64,000 bases of DNA from Cohnella mopanensis (lineage in GTDB: Bacteria; Bacillota; Bacilli; Paenibacillales; Paenibacillaceae). The stretch lies in contig NZ_JAKRWM010000015.1 of assembly GCF_022352055.1 (NCBI RefSeq), forward strand, positions 62,001 through 126,000. The letters are read 5' to 3'. The notes beneath the pieces are model-generated. The model was not told the DNA's origin. It made no database searches and saw nothing but the letters and a program-made list of their open reading frames with translations. The position numbers were made by a program, and so were the translations under genes. Below, piece by piece: positions 1 through 8,368 of the stretch (position 1 is the first letter of the stretch; each line of letters begins with the position of its first letter).

Positions 1-297
1 CCTATGTCTATTATTGAAGCCCAACTCGCCGGAAAAGCTATCATCGCAAGCGAAGTAGGGGGGGTGCCGGAAATGGTAAAACATAGAGTTACCGGTTTAT
101 TAACGCCTGCAAGAGATTCGGAAAAGCTGATGAATCGTTTGCTCCAACTGTTGGAAAAGGACTCTCTCCGAAAAAAACTCGGTGACGAAGCCAAACAATG
201 GGCTATGAATCATTGGTCGATGGATAGCTCGGTGGAGCGAATTCTGGATGTCTATCAAAATGCCATTACGGTGAGGAGCCGTCGTTCCGATGTTTGA
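1..297 (+). CDS. Glycosyltransferase family 4 (C-terminal part, cut by window edge)
   Basis: This is the last 98 codons of a GT-B fold glycosyltransferase whose start lies left of the window; the frame is already open at base 1. The visible part holds the family-4 nucleotide-sugar motif, with the conserved E-x7-E pattern running from SIIEAQLAGKA to VGGVPE, followed by the usual GLL and the C-terminal helix with a W-x-M stretch. Enzymes of this family transfer a sugar from an NDP-sugar to a glycan, lipid or small-molecule acceptor in the cytoplasm. The stop overlaps the next gene by 8 bases, so both are probably co-translated. The acceptor cannot be told from the sequence. Confidence 0.85.
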   Translation, partial: PMSIIEAQLAGKAIIASEVGGVPEMVKHRVTGLLTPARDSEKLMNRLLQLLEKDSLRKKLGDEAKQWAMNHWSMDSSVERILDVYQNAITVRSRRSDV

Positions 298-766
298 TAA
301 GCTCATAAAAGCTGCCCGATTAAAAGCTGCATTACAAAGAGTTGCAAGTTACTTGAAAAAGAAGTTTAAACCGAAAAAGCATACCACTGAGGATCAAAAC
401 AAATCGGTGCCTGTCCATGTAGTTCAAGAATCCATTCAAGAACTCGTATCAGAAACCATTCCACAAGCTATTCCACAAGCCATTCCAAAAGTCCTTCGAG
501 AACCCAATATACTGGATACTCCATATATTAACTTTCAACTTTGGACCAGGATTTCCAGCAATCTTCCTCCCGATTATATGCTCCCAAATCCCGAATCTGT
601 CGATATTCTGTTCCCTAAGTCATCTGATTACTATAGGAGTCTGTTCACTATACCGTCCAACCATCAGCATGTGATGGTCGACGATCAGGTATGGAGACGG
701 ATCAAGGAAGCTCTGCCGAATGGTTATCAGATCCCTGACTCCAGATTGACATCAGATCTGAAATAG
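290..766 (+). CDS. Unknown 158-aa protein with duplicated W-x-R-I / LP-x-x-Y motif
   Basis: No family recognised. The N-terminal 40 residues are basic (K-rich, pI high). A Pro/Ile/Gln-rich linker with a short repeated IPQA unit follows. The C-terminal half contains two copies of a W-x-R-I-x5-LP-x-x-Y-x-x-P pattern, near residues 83-98 (LWTRISSNLPPDYMLP) and 133-148 (VWRRIKEALPNGYQIP). No signal peptide or membrane segment is seen. The start overlaps the end of the glycosyltransferase gene, and a GGTGAGGAG ribosome site lies about 11 bases upstream. It probably belongs to the same transcript and may be an accessory or scaffold protein of this cluster, but no function can be assigned. Confidence 0.6.
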   Translation: MFDKLIKAARLKAALQRVASYLKKKFKPKKHTTEDQNKSVPVHVVQESIQELVSETIPQAIPQAIPKVLREPNILDTPYINFQLWTRISSNLPPDYMLPNPESVDILFPKSSDYYRSLFTIPSNHQHVMVDDQVWRRIKEALPNGYQIPDSRLTSDLK

Positions 767-851
767 CGCGTATGGGTGTTTGGCGATTGTGGACGATTAT
801 TGGATTCCTTATTATTAACGGAAAGGCATTAGTATGAAGAGGAGGGTATGC

Positions 852-2198
852 ATGAGAGCCCAGTCTCATAAGATGACGGTGTCGATCGACGAGCATACTT
901 CGCATTTGATGCAATTAAGAGCGTTCTACAATCAACTGGATGAAGCAGGAATAACAATCGAAAAACTTTCCCGCGAGAAACGCGATGAATATCAACTGAA
1001 GGCAATTAACGTGACGCTCGAGCATATCTGGAACAATAATGCATTTTATCGAGCGGCACTTGAAGAAGCCGGATTTAAACAGCCGTCGATTGACAATCTC
1101 GGGCAATTGGCTTCCGTTCCGCTGTTGAAGAAAGACGTCATTCGCGGAGACAAATCGAAGCTGCTGTGCGTCGATCCTAAGGAGATCGGCCAGGTTCATC
1201 TCACAAGCGGAACATCCGGCAAGCCGATTTATACGTCTTACACGCTCGCTGACCAGTATGTTTACGATTTATTGCCTAAATATTTGGAGTTGTTTCCGGA
1301 GTCGGACAGCGATATCGCTGCGATTGCGCTTCCGTACGAATTTGCGCTTCCCGGTCTCGGTTTCCAACGATTGTTTCAATTCGCTTTCGGAACCGCGATT
1401 CTATCGCTTGGTAAAGGCGGATACATGGCGCCGATCGACAAATCGCTGGAGCTCATGAAGGAATATCAAGCGACCGTGCTTGTCACTACGCCTTCATATG
1501 CGGCGCTGTTGGCGGAAGAAAGCGGGCGGTTCGGCATCGAGCTTGGCCGGGATATTTGTCTGCGGAGAATAGTGCTTACCGGTGAAGGATGCTCCAACAC
1601 CTTTCGCCAACGGTTGGAAAAATGGTGGGGGTGCGAAGTATCGTTCTTCTACGGATCGACAGAGTGCGGCGTTATAGCTGTCGAGTGCAAGGAGCATAAA
1701 GGTTATCACCTCATGGACGGTCATGTGAAAGTGGAAATCATAGATCCCCAGACAGAAGCCCCGCTTGGTTATAATGATACCGGCGAAATCGTCGTAACGA
1801 CGCTGCTGCGCGAAGGAATGCCGATGGTGCGTTATCGGAGCGGTGACATCGGTTATTTGCAAAAATCTCAGTGCAGCTGTGGGATTACGATGGATGTATT
1901 GCATCTTCGAGGCAGAATGGAAAATATGCTGACCTTGGACGGCAATGAATACTCGCCGTTTTTATTAGAACATTTTCTGATGGAAATTCCGGAAGTGAGC
2001 TTATGGTATCACTTCATTGTGAATAACGACCGCTTGAAGATCGAAGCCGAGCCGTTTCGCACGGCATTAACCGATGAGCAATTGGCGGCTAAAGTTCGCA
2101 AGCATATGTTGGATCGCCTGGGAATCGATTGTGACGTTGAAATTAAACGCGCTTTGCCCCGTACTTTCGGCAAAGCCACCCGCATTTATATGCAATGA
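852..2198 (+). CDS. PaaK-like adenylate-forming enzyme (phenylacetate-CoA ligase family)
   Basis: A 448-aa member of the phenylacetate-CoA ligase (PaaK/CapK) branch of adenylate-forming enzymes, which activate a carboxylic acid, often aromatic, with ATP before transfer to CoA, a carrier or an acceptor. Visible motifs are the P-loop TSGTSGKP at about residues 118-125, FFYGSTECG near 266-274 (adenine/acid site), and YRSGDIG followed by a C-x-C pair near 330-345, all in the family order. Length is normal. The start at 852 is chosen because GAGGAGGG lies 5 bases before it; an in-frame ATG at 834 sits before that site. It opens a run of three adenylating enzymes. A chorismate lyase-like gene downstream makes an aryl acid a reasonable but unproven substrate. 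Confidence 0.85.
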   Translation: MRAQSHKMTVSIDEHTSHLMQLRAFYNQLDEAGITIEKLSREKRDEYQLKAINVTLEHIWNNNAFYRAALEEAGFKQPSIDNLGQLASVPLLKKDVIRGDKSKLLCVDPKEIGQVHLTSGTSGKPIYTSYTLADQYVYDLLPKYLELFPESDSDIAAIALPYEFALPGLGFQRLFQFAFGTAILSLGKGGYMAPIDKSLELMKEYQATVLVTTPSYAALLAEESGRFGIELGRDICLRRIVLTGEGCSNTFRQRLEKWWGCEVSFFYGSTECGVIAVECKEHKGYHLMDGHVKVEIIDPQTEAPLGYNDTGEIVVTTLLREGMPMVRYRSGDIGYLQKSQCSCGITMDVLHLRGRMENMLTLDGNEYSPFLLEHFLMEIPEVSLWYHFIVNNDRLKIEAEPFRTALTDEQLAAKVRKHMLDRLGIDCDVEIKRALPRTFGKATRIYMQ

Positions 2199-2277
2199 CG
2201 AGCCGAGTTTTCCCTGTCGGCTCCCTGGCCAAGTTTGGGAACTTCATGCTGCCGATTTAAGTAAGAGGAGGTCCGTT

Positions 2278-3780
2278 ATGGATGAAGTTTCAACCTCGGT
2301 AGCCCGATGGGCTGCAAAGGATCCGGAACGAGCCGCAGTTATAGACGAACATGCAACCCTTTCGTATGGAGTTCTGAATGAGCGCGCCAACCGTTGGGTT
2401 GGCGCTTTGCAGGCGGCCGGCGTTAGCCCAGGTGAAGGGATTCTGCTGATGCTTCCCAACCGTGTCGAGTTTATCGAAGTGTTGGTTGCAACGATACGAG
2501 CGGATGTCGTGCCGTATTTCATGAATTCTAATGTTACCTATTATATGGCCAATGAAGTTATCGATTTGGCGGCTGCCACGAGAGCTCGACTGTTGATTAC
2601 AACTGGTGAATTCATGAGGGACTTGGCACTCCATAAGGAGGTTCCTTTCACGATATGGTGTGTAGATGAGGTTGATATCACCGCATACCCGAATACCGAA
2701 GCGCCCTTGACCAAGCGCGGTACCGACATGGTGTTCTTCACCTCGGGAACGACCGGAACTCCGAAAGGAATTATTGTCGCCAAATCCGTCTTTAATTTAA
2801 GATTGCCTATAAGCAGTCACATGATGGAACCGCGCCTTCATATGTTGATAAAACCGCTCTCTTTCCGGGGCAGTATGACGACAGCGTGCAACATCCTTCA
2901 AGAAGGCAATACAATCGTAGTAGCCAGGCAATCCATAGCAATTTGGATGAAACTGATTGAACGGTATAACATTTTTTTTATTAATCTGGGTCCGAGCGAC
3001 CTCATGAGATGGTTGGATGATCTGGAACGGATCGGAGCCAAGTTTCCTTCGTCGGTGAAGCATATCATGACAATCGGCGAGCCGCTGACGAGCGCAATGA
3101 AATTGAGAATTAAAGAGCTGCCCATGCACTTGCAGGTTACCGATTTATACGGTACCAGCGAGTTAGGTGCGATTGCGATGATCAATGACAACGAATGGGC
3201 CAGCAAGGACGGTTCGTGTGGGCGGCCCGTCTTTTTCATCACTGTTAGGATTGTGGACGAGAATAATAGGGATCTGCCCGCCGAAGAGATTGGAGAAGTA
3301 TGGGTCAAGACGCGCTACCGGATGAGGGCGTATTATGACGATCCGGACGCGACAAGCGAGGCTTGTGTAGACGATTTTATTAGGACCGGGGATATAGGTT
3401 TCCTCGACGAGCAAGGTTATTTGTATTTGTGCGGCCGGAAGCACGATATGATCAAGCGCAGCGGATTTCGGATCTTCCCCGGAGAAGTGGAGAACGTGCT
3501 ACGGGAAGCTAGCGGTGTCGAGGATGCCGTTGTCATAGGCATCTATCATCTCGAACGAATACAGGAACCGATCGCTTTTATCCGCTTACGAGAACCAATG
3601 GATGCCGAAGCGGAAATGAAGAAAAGGCTTGAAATCCTTGCGTTCTGTGAAAGCCGTCTCGCTCGTTATAAAGTTCCTGCTGAGGTTTGGTTCGTTAATG
3701 AAATTCCACTGAATGCCGCGGGTAAGGCCGACCGCCTTGAGTTGGCTCGAAGATTGGTGCGGCCAAACGTAAACGGTTGA
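2278..3780 (+). CDS. AMP-dependent acyl-CoA synthetase / ligase (class I adenylate-forming)
   Basis: A 500-aa AMP-binding enzyme that would form an acyl-AMP and then an acyl thioester. Motifs in order: P-loop FFTSGTTGTPKG at residues 153-164, LYGTSELG, RTGDIGFLD, the hinge KRSGFRIFPGEVE, and a C-terminal NAAGKADR that carries the usual catalytic lysine. Both the large N-terminal and the small C-terminal domain are complete. Translation starts at the ATG at 2278, preceded by AAGAGGAGG; the open frame running upstream to 2074 lies inside the previous gene and is not used. It is similar to benzoate/fatty acid CoA ligases, but the pocket cannot be read by eye. It sits 79 bases after the PaaK-like gene and 38 bases before a second one, which suggests one pathway. 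Confidence 0.85.
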   Translation: MDEVSTSVARWAAKDPERAAVIDEHATLSYGVLNERANRWVGALQAAGVSPGEGILLMLPNRVEFIEVLVATIRADVVPYFMNSNVTYYMANEVIDLAAATRARLLITTGEFMRDLALHKEVPFTIWCVDEVDITAYPNTEAPLTKRGTDMVFFTSGTTGTPKGIIVAKSVFNLRLPISSHMMEPRLHMLIKPLSFRGSMTTACNILQEGNTIVVARQSIAIWMKLIERYNIFFINLGPSDLMRWLDDLERIGAKFPSSVKHIMTIGEPLTSAMKLRIKELPMHLQVTDLYGTSELGAIAMINDNEWASKDGSCGRPVFFITVRIVDENNRDLPAEEIGEVWVKTRYRMRAYYDDPDATSEACVDDFIRTGDIGFLDEQGYLYLCGRKHDMIKRSGFRIFPGEVENVLREASGVEDAVVIGIYHLERIQEPIAFIRLREPMDAEAEMKKRLEILAFCESRLARYKVPAEVWFVNEIPLNAAGKADRLELARRLVRPNVNG

Positions 3781-3818
3781 CACACGTTAATCGTATAACG
3801 AGGGGAGAGTTATCTTGA

Positions 3819-5579
3819 ATGTCTGAGACCCATATGGAGCAGGAGCGAAAATTTCAAAATTTGCTGATGCGTATCTCGAAATCACCTCTGTATAAAGAAA
3901 AATTGGCAGCGTACGACATAAGAAATATCCGATTGGATCAGATCATGTCGCTGCCGTTAACTTCGAAAGAGGAGCTTCGAAATGCCGGTTCCTTCGGCCA
4001 CCTAGCTGTCGACATAAAGGAAACGGCTCAATACCACGAATCGTTCGGAACGACTGGAGAACCCTCCGCTGCTTGGTTTACCAAGGAAGACTTGGAAACC
4101 GGCGGAAAGCAGATGGGAGAATGCGGAGTACGATTAACCCCTAATGACATTGTACTCATTCGGTTTCCTTATGCGATGTCGCTTCCCGCGTTCCTGATGC
4201 AGCATGCTTCAAGGCAAGCCGGCTCAACTACCGTTCCGGCAAGCAGCCGCACAACGGTCACGCCTTACCCCCGGGTGCTGGAATTGATCAAGCGCCTTGG
4301 CGTCACCGTTATGGCTGGGCTTCCTCGGGAGATGGAGCTGTTGGCCGAGACAGCAAGGCTGCTTGGATTGGATATAAAATCGGATTTCCCTCATTTTCGA
4401 GCTATTTGTGCTGCCGGAGAATTGTTGAGCGAGCCTCGTCGGAAACATATCGAGCGGTTATGGGGCGTTCCCGTTTATAACCTATACGGTTCCACTGAAA
4501 CCAGCAATATCGCTACCATGTGCGATCAGGGTGTCCTGCATGTCCTGGAACAAGATTTCATAATTGAAGTGTTGAATGAAGATGGTTCCGTACCTGCGGC
4601 CCAAGGGGATAGAGGATTCGCAGTATTAACGACGCTGACTCATCAAGCGTCTCCGTTGCTGCGATATTTCAACGAGGACATCATTACCATCGAACCCTGC
4701 CAATGTATATGCGGCCACAGCGGAGGCAGTCTGGTCCATTTCGGCCGGTTAAAGGAACGGATGCGATTCGGAGCGTTGGTATTAGACAGCAGCGATATTC
4801 AATTTGCCGTATACACATTATCTCCCGTGCCTGACGCTTGGAAGGTCATCGAGCAGGAGGACGGACTTCACTTCATTCTGGATTCGCATCGATCTTCGGA
4901 GTGGACCAAAAAGGATGTTACGGCCCATTTGTCTAAGCAGTTGGGCGTGCCTGTCACCGTAGAGTTCGCCGATGACGGCGTGCTGCTGAACCGCGCTGAG
5001 CTTGTTCAGAATGCCCCTTCGAAGAAGCCGGTTTATATCCAGAAACTCCAACCCAGTGTTAAGACGGCTTCCATCGATCTGCTGCGCGATTTGCTTGACC
5101 AAGGGCGCCGAAAAATGGCGGACCGCGATTTTCATGCAGCCCGGACATTGTTTGAGAAAGCAGTGGCATTAGATGCCAACAGCGCGGATGCGCATGCTTG
5201 GCTCGCTGCGGCTTATGGCCGATTAATTGAAGCGGGGATCATATTGGAGAAAATGAGACTGCTTCCGTTTCTGGAAAACGAGATTAAAGCGGCTCTTCGA
5301 ATCGATTCGAAGCTTCCTTTTGCAAGAAGAATCAACGGGGCAAGATTGTTAAACACGCCCGATACACTTGGAGGGGACCCAGCTGCGGCTGCGAAGGAAT
5401 TTCAATATTGTATTGAACAAGGGATGGATGAAGCTGATCTATGGGTGTCGCTCGGTGAGTGTTATATCAAGTTGGAGAATCCACAAAAGGCAAAGTATGC
5501 ATTAAAGGAAGCATTAGCTCGTGAGCCCAAGCATGAACAAGCAAAAGAATTACTGGAGCAATTAGACGGCGGGCATTAA
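3819..5579 (+). CDS. PaaK-like adenylating protein fused to C-terminal TPR domain
   Basis: A 586-aa two-part protein. Residues about 1-410 are PaaK-like: YGSTETSN at 223-230 is intact, and a C-x-C-x2-C cluster lies near residue 290. The P-loop is unusual: SFGTTGEPS at 75-83 carries Glu where most relatives have Lys. Residues about 430-586 form tetratricopeptide-type helices, with A-R-x-L-F-E-K-A-V-A-L-D and L-W-V-S-L-G-E-C-Y-I-K-L-E-N-P as the clearest units. TPRs normally bind a protein partner, so this may be a tethered or non-catalytic paralogue of the 852 enzyme. The start ATG follows GAGGGGAGAG by about 10 bases. It is last in the plus-strand group and is followed by a terminator. Confidence 0.8.
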   Translation: MSETHMEQERKFQNLLMRISKSPLYKEKLAAYDIRNIRLDQIMSLPLTSKEELRNAGSFGHLAVDIKETAQYHESFGTTGEPSAAWFTKEDLETGGKQMGECGVRLTPNDIVLIRFPYAMSLPAFLMQHASRQAGSTTVPASSRTTVTPYPRVLELIKRLGVTVMAGLPREMELLAETARLLGLDIKSDFPHFRAICAAGELLSEPRRKHIERLWGVPVYNLYGSTETSNIATMCDQGVLHVLEQDFIIEVLNEDGSVPAAQGDRGFAVLTTLTHQASPLLRYFNEDIITIEPCQCICGHSGGSLVHFGRLKERMRFGALVLDSSDIQFAVYTLSPVPDAWKVIEQEDGLHFILDSHRSSEWTKKDVTAHLSKQLGVPVTVEFADDGVLLNRAELVQNAPSKKPVYIQKLQPSVKTASIDLLRDLLDQGRRKMADRDFHAARTLFEKAVALDANSADAHAWLAAAYGRLIEAGIILEKMRLLPFLENEIKAALRIDSKLPFARRINGARLLNTPDTLGGDPAAAAKEFQYCIEQGMDEADLWVSLGECYIKLENPQKAKYALKEALAREPKHEQAKELLEQLDGGH

Positions 5580-5591
5580 ATATAATGAGCA

Positions 5592-5628
5592 AAGACCCTA
5601 AGCCGATGACCGGTCTAGGGCCTTTTAT
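5592..5628. terminator. Bidirectional stem-loop terminator between convergent genes
   Basis: An imperfect inverted repeat (AAGACCCTAAGCCG / CCGGTCTAGGGCCTT) with a 4-base loop, flanked by A-rich and TTTTATTT sequence. It lies between the stop of the PaaK-TPR gene and the end of the minus-strand gene at 5645, as expected for a shared terminator. Confidence 0.6.
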
Positions 5629-5644
5629 TTCTTCTGTGCATGAA

Positions 5645-6112
5645 TTATTTGGGAGCTTTAAATGTCTTCATCAGGTGAACGAAATCATCTACCGCCGTCT
5701 TCATTTTTTCATTTGCATAATTCGTTCCCCCTTTAACCGCTTCCTCCAATTTCTTCGCGTCGATCGGAGTCGATATCGCGGATTCCTCCAGCGCAATCAT
5801 CATTTTATCACCGACCTTTTTTGCTCCGTCTTTAACGGCATCGGCGAATATATGAACCAATTTGGAGGAGGGTTGAACCAATCCCTCTACAGCCCTCAAC
5901 ACTTGCTCACGCTCCCCCTTTATTACGGCAGTTGACAATTTCTCGGCAAGAATGGAAGACGGTTCAATAAATTCATCTACCGCCTCTATTATTTTTTCAC
6001 TGGAATGATAAGCACTCTCTTTAACTGCATCTGCGAATTTTTCGGATAAGGCTGCGAACTCAAGTACTAGATGAACCTTAAATTTGGAAAACTCTTTCTT
6101 AAAATTCAGCAT
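5645..6112 (-). CDS. Unknown amphipathic helical-repeat protein (155 aa)
   Basis: No known family recognised. The protein is almost entirely predicted helix and is built from about four copies of a roughly 33-residue unit with the pattern F-A-D-A-V-K-x-G/S ... I-x-x-A-V-x-x-F/L-I/V-x-P-S, for example FADAVKESAYHSSEKIIEAV and FADAVKDGAKKVGDKMMIAL. No signal peptide, membrane segment or cysteine is seen. The start is the ATG at 6112, with GAGAGGAGG eight bases upstream; the GTG at 6121 overlaps that site. It lies 37 bases after the 6150-6755 gene on the same strand, so they are probably one operon. The repeat resembles late-embryogenesis or apolipoprotein-like surface-active helices only in general style. 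Confidence 0.6.
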   Translation of the reverse strand: MLNFKKEFSKFKVHLVLEFAALSEKFADAVKESAYHSSEKIIEAVDEFIEPSSILAEKLSTAVIKGEREQVLRAVEGLVQPSSKLVHIFADAVKDGAKKVGDKMMIALEESAISTPIDAKKLEEAVKGGTNYANEKMKTAVDDFVHLMKTFKAPK

Positions 6113-6149
6113 GCGCTTCACCTCCTCTCGTTGTAGGGGGATCTGCCGT

Positions 6150-6755
6150 TCACATCTTCTGACGGATAAGATCGTGGTACTTCGGATCCGTCGTTTGCTT
6201 TAACAGCCTGCTCCAGCAGATCTTGGCCTCTTGCAGCCGGTCAATGCGGTGGTATGCCTCACCAAGCTCATAGATCAGCTTCTCATACGTATCTCTGGAA
6301 ATGCTGCCAGGGTTGCGAAGTTCCCCATCGATGAGGAAGAGATAATCTTCGATCGCCGTTTCTGTCCGGTGGAAAAACTGCTCCGGCAGCCGATAAGCGA
6401 TGCTGCCGCGCAGCATTCTAATCCTGATGTCCGACGGTGCGGAGGCTACCGACTCGTCAAGGAGCTTCAGTCCACGGCTCGCCCATTGAAAACGTGTTAT
6501 CGGACTTGATTCATCGCGTGCGATCAACGTCATAATGCTGCCGTGAAATGCAGCTGCAATCGGCTGGTCAGGAAAATCCTTACACAATTTCTCGAGCTTG
6601 CTGTCGGCTTTCCAAACAGCTTTCGTGTCCCCGCCAAGACCCTCATTATGCAGATCGATCGCCTCGGCTAACCGCCGCTCGAACACGGCCTGATTCGACT
6701 CGTTCAGGATCTGTTTCGATCCCTCATTTTCCTGCATTGACGATTTATTTGCCAT
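6150..6755 (-). CDS. TPR-like helical protein of unknown role (201 aa)
   Basis: A cytoplasmic protein with helix-turn-helix units resembling tetratricopeptide repeats. The clearest is near residues 160-190 (YELGEAYHRIDRLQEAKICW); earlier segments, such as AIAAAF and RGLKLLDESVASAP, show the same alternation. The first 20 residues are polar and probably disordered. A good AAGGAAGGTG site precedes the ATG. It sits between a membrane-anchored protein gene and the helical-repeat gene, all on the minus strand, and opposite the PaaK-TPR fusion gene, so the locus encodes two TPR proteins. A scaffold role is possible; no enzyme motif is present. Confidence 0.6.
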   Translation of the reverse strand: MANKSSMQENEGSKQILNESNQAVFERRLAEAIDLHNEGLGGDTKAVWKADSKLEKLCKDFPDQPIAAAFHGSIMTLIARDESSPITRFQWASRGLKLLDESVASAPSDIRIRMLRGSIAYRLPEQFFHRTETAIEDYLFLIDGELRNPGSISRDTYEKLIYELGEAYHRIDRLQEAKICWSRLLKQTTDPKYHDLIRQKM

Positions 6756-6800
6756 ACAGAAGCACCTTCCTTTGCCTTATGTTTTTCCAAGATCGTGCGG

Positions 6801-7097
6801 TTAGCTCTCTTTAGGCACGTGCTTTGCTGCTAGAGGGGTATCTGAGTTTGTTGGCACGCCTTTATCGTTAAGATTGTTCGGTTCAACCGGCCACACTTCG
6901 GATGAAGGGGGATTTTTCGCGTCAGTCGCTTTATCCGGCGTTGATTGCAACAGTGAAAGCAGCGATCCGCCTTTTCTATATGCTTTTACGATCGTTATAA
7001 CCGTTGCGATAATAACAAACAACAAAATAAACACTGCAAAGGATATACCAAAAACGAACAATAACGTTTCAGTTTTGCTCGTTTCTTTCTTCTTCAT
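6801..7097 (-). CDS. Small single-pass membrane protein, unknown function (98 aa)
   Basis: The N-terminus is strongly basic (MKKKETSKTETL) and is followed by one hydrophobic segment of about 25 residues (LLFVFGISFAVFILLFVIIATVIT), then a polar, Pro/Asn/Ser-rich tail of about 65 residues. This is the layout of a tail-out or signal-anchored protein. The start at 7097 is preferred because AAGGGAG lies 8 bases upstream; ATGs at 7103 and 7139 are in the same frame but have no well-placed site. It is first in a three-gene minus-strand set. An octamer CATACAAT, matching the sigma-E -10, lies about 100 bases upstream, but no -35 could be matched to it. Confidence 0.55.
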   Translation of the reverse strand: MKKKETSKTETLLFVFGISFAVFILLFVIIATVITIVKAYRKGGSLLSLLQSTPDKATDAKNPPSSEVWPVEPNNLNDKGVPTNSDTPLAAKHVPKES

Positions 7098-7103
7098 TTT
7101 CAT

Positions 7104-7405
7104 CTCTCCCTTAAGGTTCACAGTCGGAATGCCTATCATTTTGCGAAACTAGTTCCAAACTGCTTCACCTCCCAAAATTCGATAGCGTATTTCTCATTGT
7201 ATGGTGAACAGGCATTTGAAGTGTTGGGCAACTGTAATGAACTGCTAAAGATGTATCTATAACCGCATAATTTGATGAACGTCTTATATAGGTTGTGACA
7301 CAATATACCGATTCGGACAGAAGTTCCGCTTCTGTTTGTTTCAAAGAAGTATGCTCTGTAATAACATGTACAAGGGAAATACCTAAACGGCGGGGAGGTA
7401 CACTT
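7104..7405. other. Divergent intergenic region with small hairpin
   Basis: About 300 bases between divergent genes. It contains CATACAAT on the minus strand (7196-7203), like a sigma-E -10, and a 7-bp stem with a 5-base loop (ACAGAAG / CTTCTGT, 7319-7337) followed by TTGTTT, which may be a short terminator or attenuator ahead of the 7406 gene. Nothing else was recognised. Confidence 0.35.
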
Positions 7406-8308
7406 GTGAACGATATTCGTATCGAATCGTTGGATGAGGAAGAAATGATATGGAGGCAATTCATTCAGCTCGAACTAAACAAAATACGGCCGGATGATCC
7501 TGACAGCGAGCCAAGGACCGACCTTGTACTCGACCGGCCGCCGAACGCTTCCGATGAGGTTGCGAATGTCGAAGAAGGTACGCTTGCCGGATCACAAACT
7601 GCTCCGATTACGGAGTCATTAATGGATGAAGAAGAGATAAGCTGGCGGGAATTTATCCAGCATGAACTAAACAAAATACAGCTTAAGGACGCGGATAAAT
7701 CACCGATTCATGCCATCGCTCCGGAGCTGGTTCAATTCGTTTTTCGTCATGCAGCGTCGTCCTTGCTTACTCGATTGAGGAAAGCTATAGAACCTTCGAA
7801 AGGCGAAACCTCAATCGAATCGAGACACGATAAGGAAGTTAAGAGAAATGCGGCCAAGCGAACTTCAATTATTGCCCCTCTGCCGTATAGGCCGAATAGA
7901 AGCAAGAAAAGTTCCGTGTCCGGTGAGTATGTGAGGAGGCGGAGGCGGAGTCGGAGTCGGAGAAAAGAAGCGGTGAGAGGGAGTGTCAAGCGAAGACCAA
8001 AACCTATTGTCAGGCGTGTAGTCCGAGATTTGAAGAAATCCGTGGCGAAGCCTAGCAACAAGAAGACCATTGTCCGCGGCAAGAGCAGCCGGACAAGACA
8101 GAAATCCATACCGTTGAAGCCTATCAAAAAGACTAGCAATAAGAAGATCATTGTCCGAGGCAAGAGCAGCCGGACAAGACAGACATTCATACCGGCGAAG
8201 CCTAGCAATAAGAAGATCATTGTCCGCGGCAAAAGCAAGAGTAGCGGAGCAAGACAGAAATCCACACCGGCGAAGCCTATCCTCTTCATCGGACGAACAG
8301 TTCATTGA
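7406..8308 (+). CDS. Lys/Arg-rich repeat protein with duplicated acidic N-terminal motif (300 aa)
   Basis: No family recognised. The N-terminal part carries two near-copies of an acidic motif, DEEEMIWRQFIQLELNKI (about residues 10-27) and DEEEISWREFIQHELNKI (about 74-91). The C-terminal half is extremely basic: an RRRRRSRSRR stretch, then three copies of a roughly 25-residue unit, SNKKIIVRGKSSRTRQKSIP. The charge split resembles spore-coat or polyanion-binding proteins such as CotG-like coat proteins, but this is only a composition argument. The start is the GTG at 7406, six bases after GGGGAGGT; the upstream open frame lacks a ribosome site. The aldolase gene follows 60 bases later and may be co-transcribed. 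Confidence 0.6.
   Translation: MNDIRIESLDEEEMIWRQFIQLELNKIRPDDPDSEPRTDLVLDRPPNASDEVANVEEGTLAGSQTAPITESLMDEEEISWREFIQHELNKIQLKDADKSPIHAIAPELVQFVFRHAASSLLTRLRKAIEPSKGETSIESRHDKEVKRNAAKRTSIIAPLPYRPNRSKKSSVSGEYVRRRRRSRSRRKEAVRGSVKRRPKPIVRRVVRDLKKSVAKPSNKKTIVRGKSSRTRQKSIPLKPIKKTSNKKIIVRGKSSRTRQTFIPAKPSNKKIIVRGKSKSSGARQKSTPAKPILFIGRTVH
8040..8285 (+). repeat. In-frame DNA repeat encoding the basic C-terminus
   Basis: Three successive copies of a 70-80-base unit, each containing AATAAGAAGATCATTGTCCG (or a close variant) followed by GGCAAGAGCAGCCGGACAAG, with the third copy carrying a 6-9-base internal change. Copy lengths keep the frame. High identity at DNA level indicates recent expansion by slippage or unequal exchange. 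Confidence 0.8.
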
Positions 8309-8368
8309 TCTAAATTCTGAGTTTTTTGCAGCATGCTAAATAATTCCGTCAGAAGGGAGCCTATTTCC

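Noticed and set aside
2074..2277. Upstream extension of the acyl-CoA synthetase gene
   Set aside because: It overlaps the end of the PaaK-like gene; a strong ribosome site precedes the ATG at 2278 and homology begins there.
7104..7160. 15-codon leader peptide before the small membrane protein (TTG start after GGGAGGTG on the minus strand)
   Set aside because: Too short to support, with no codon pattern suggestive of attenuation.
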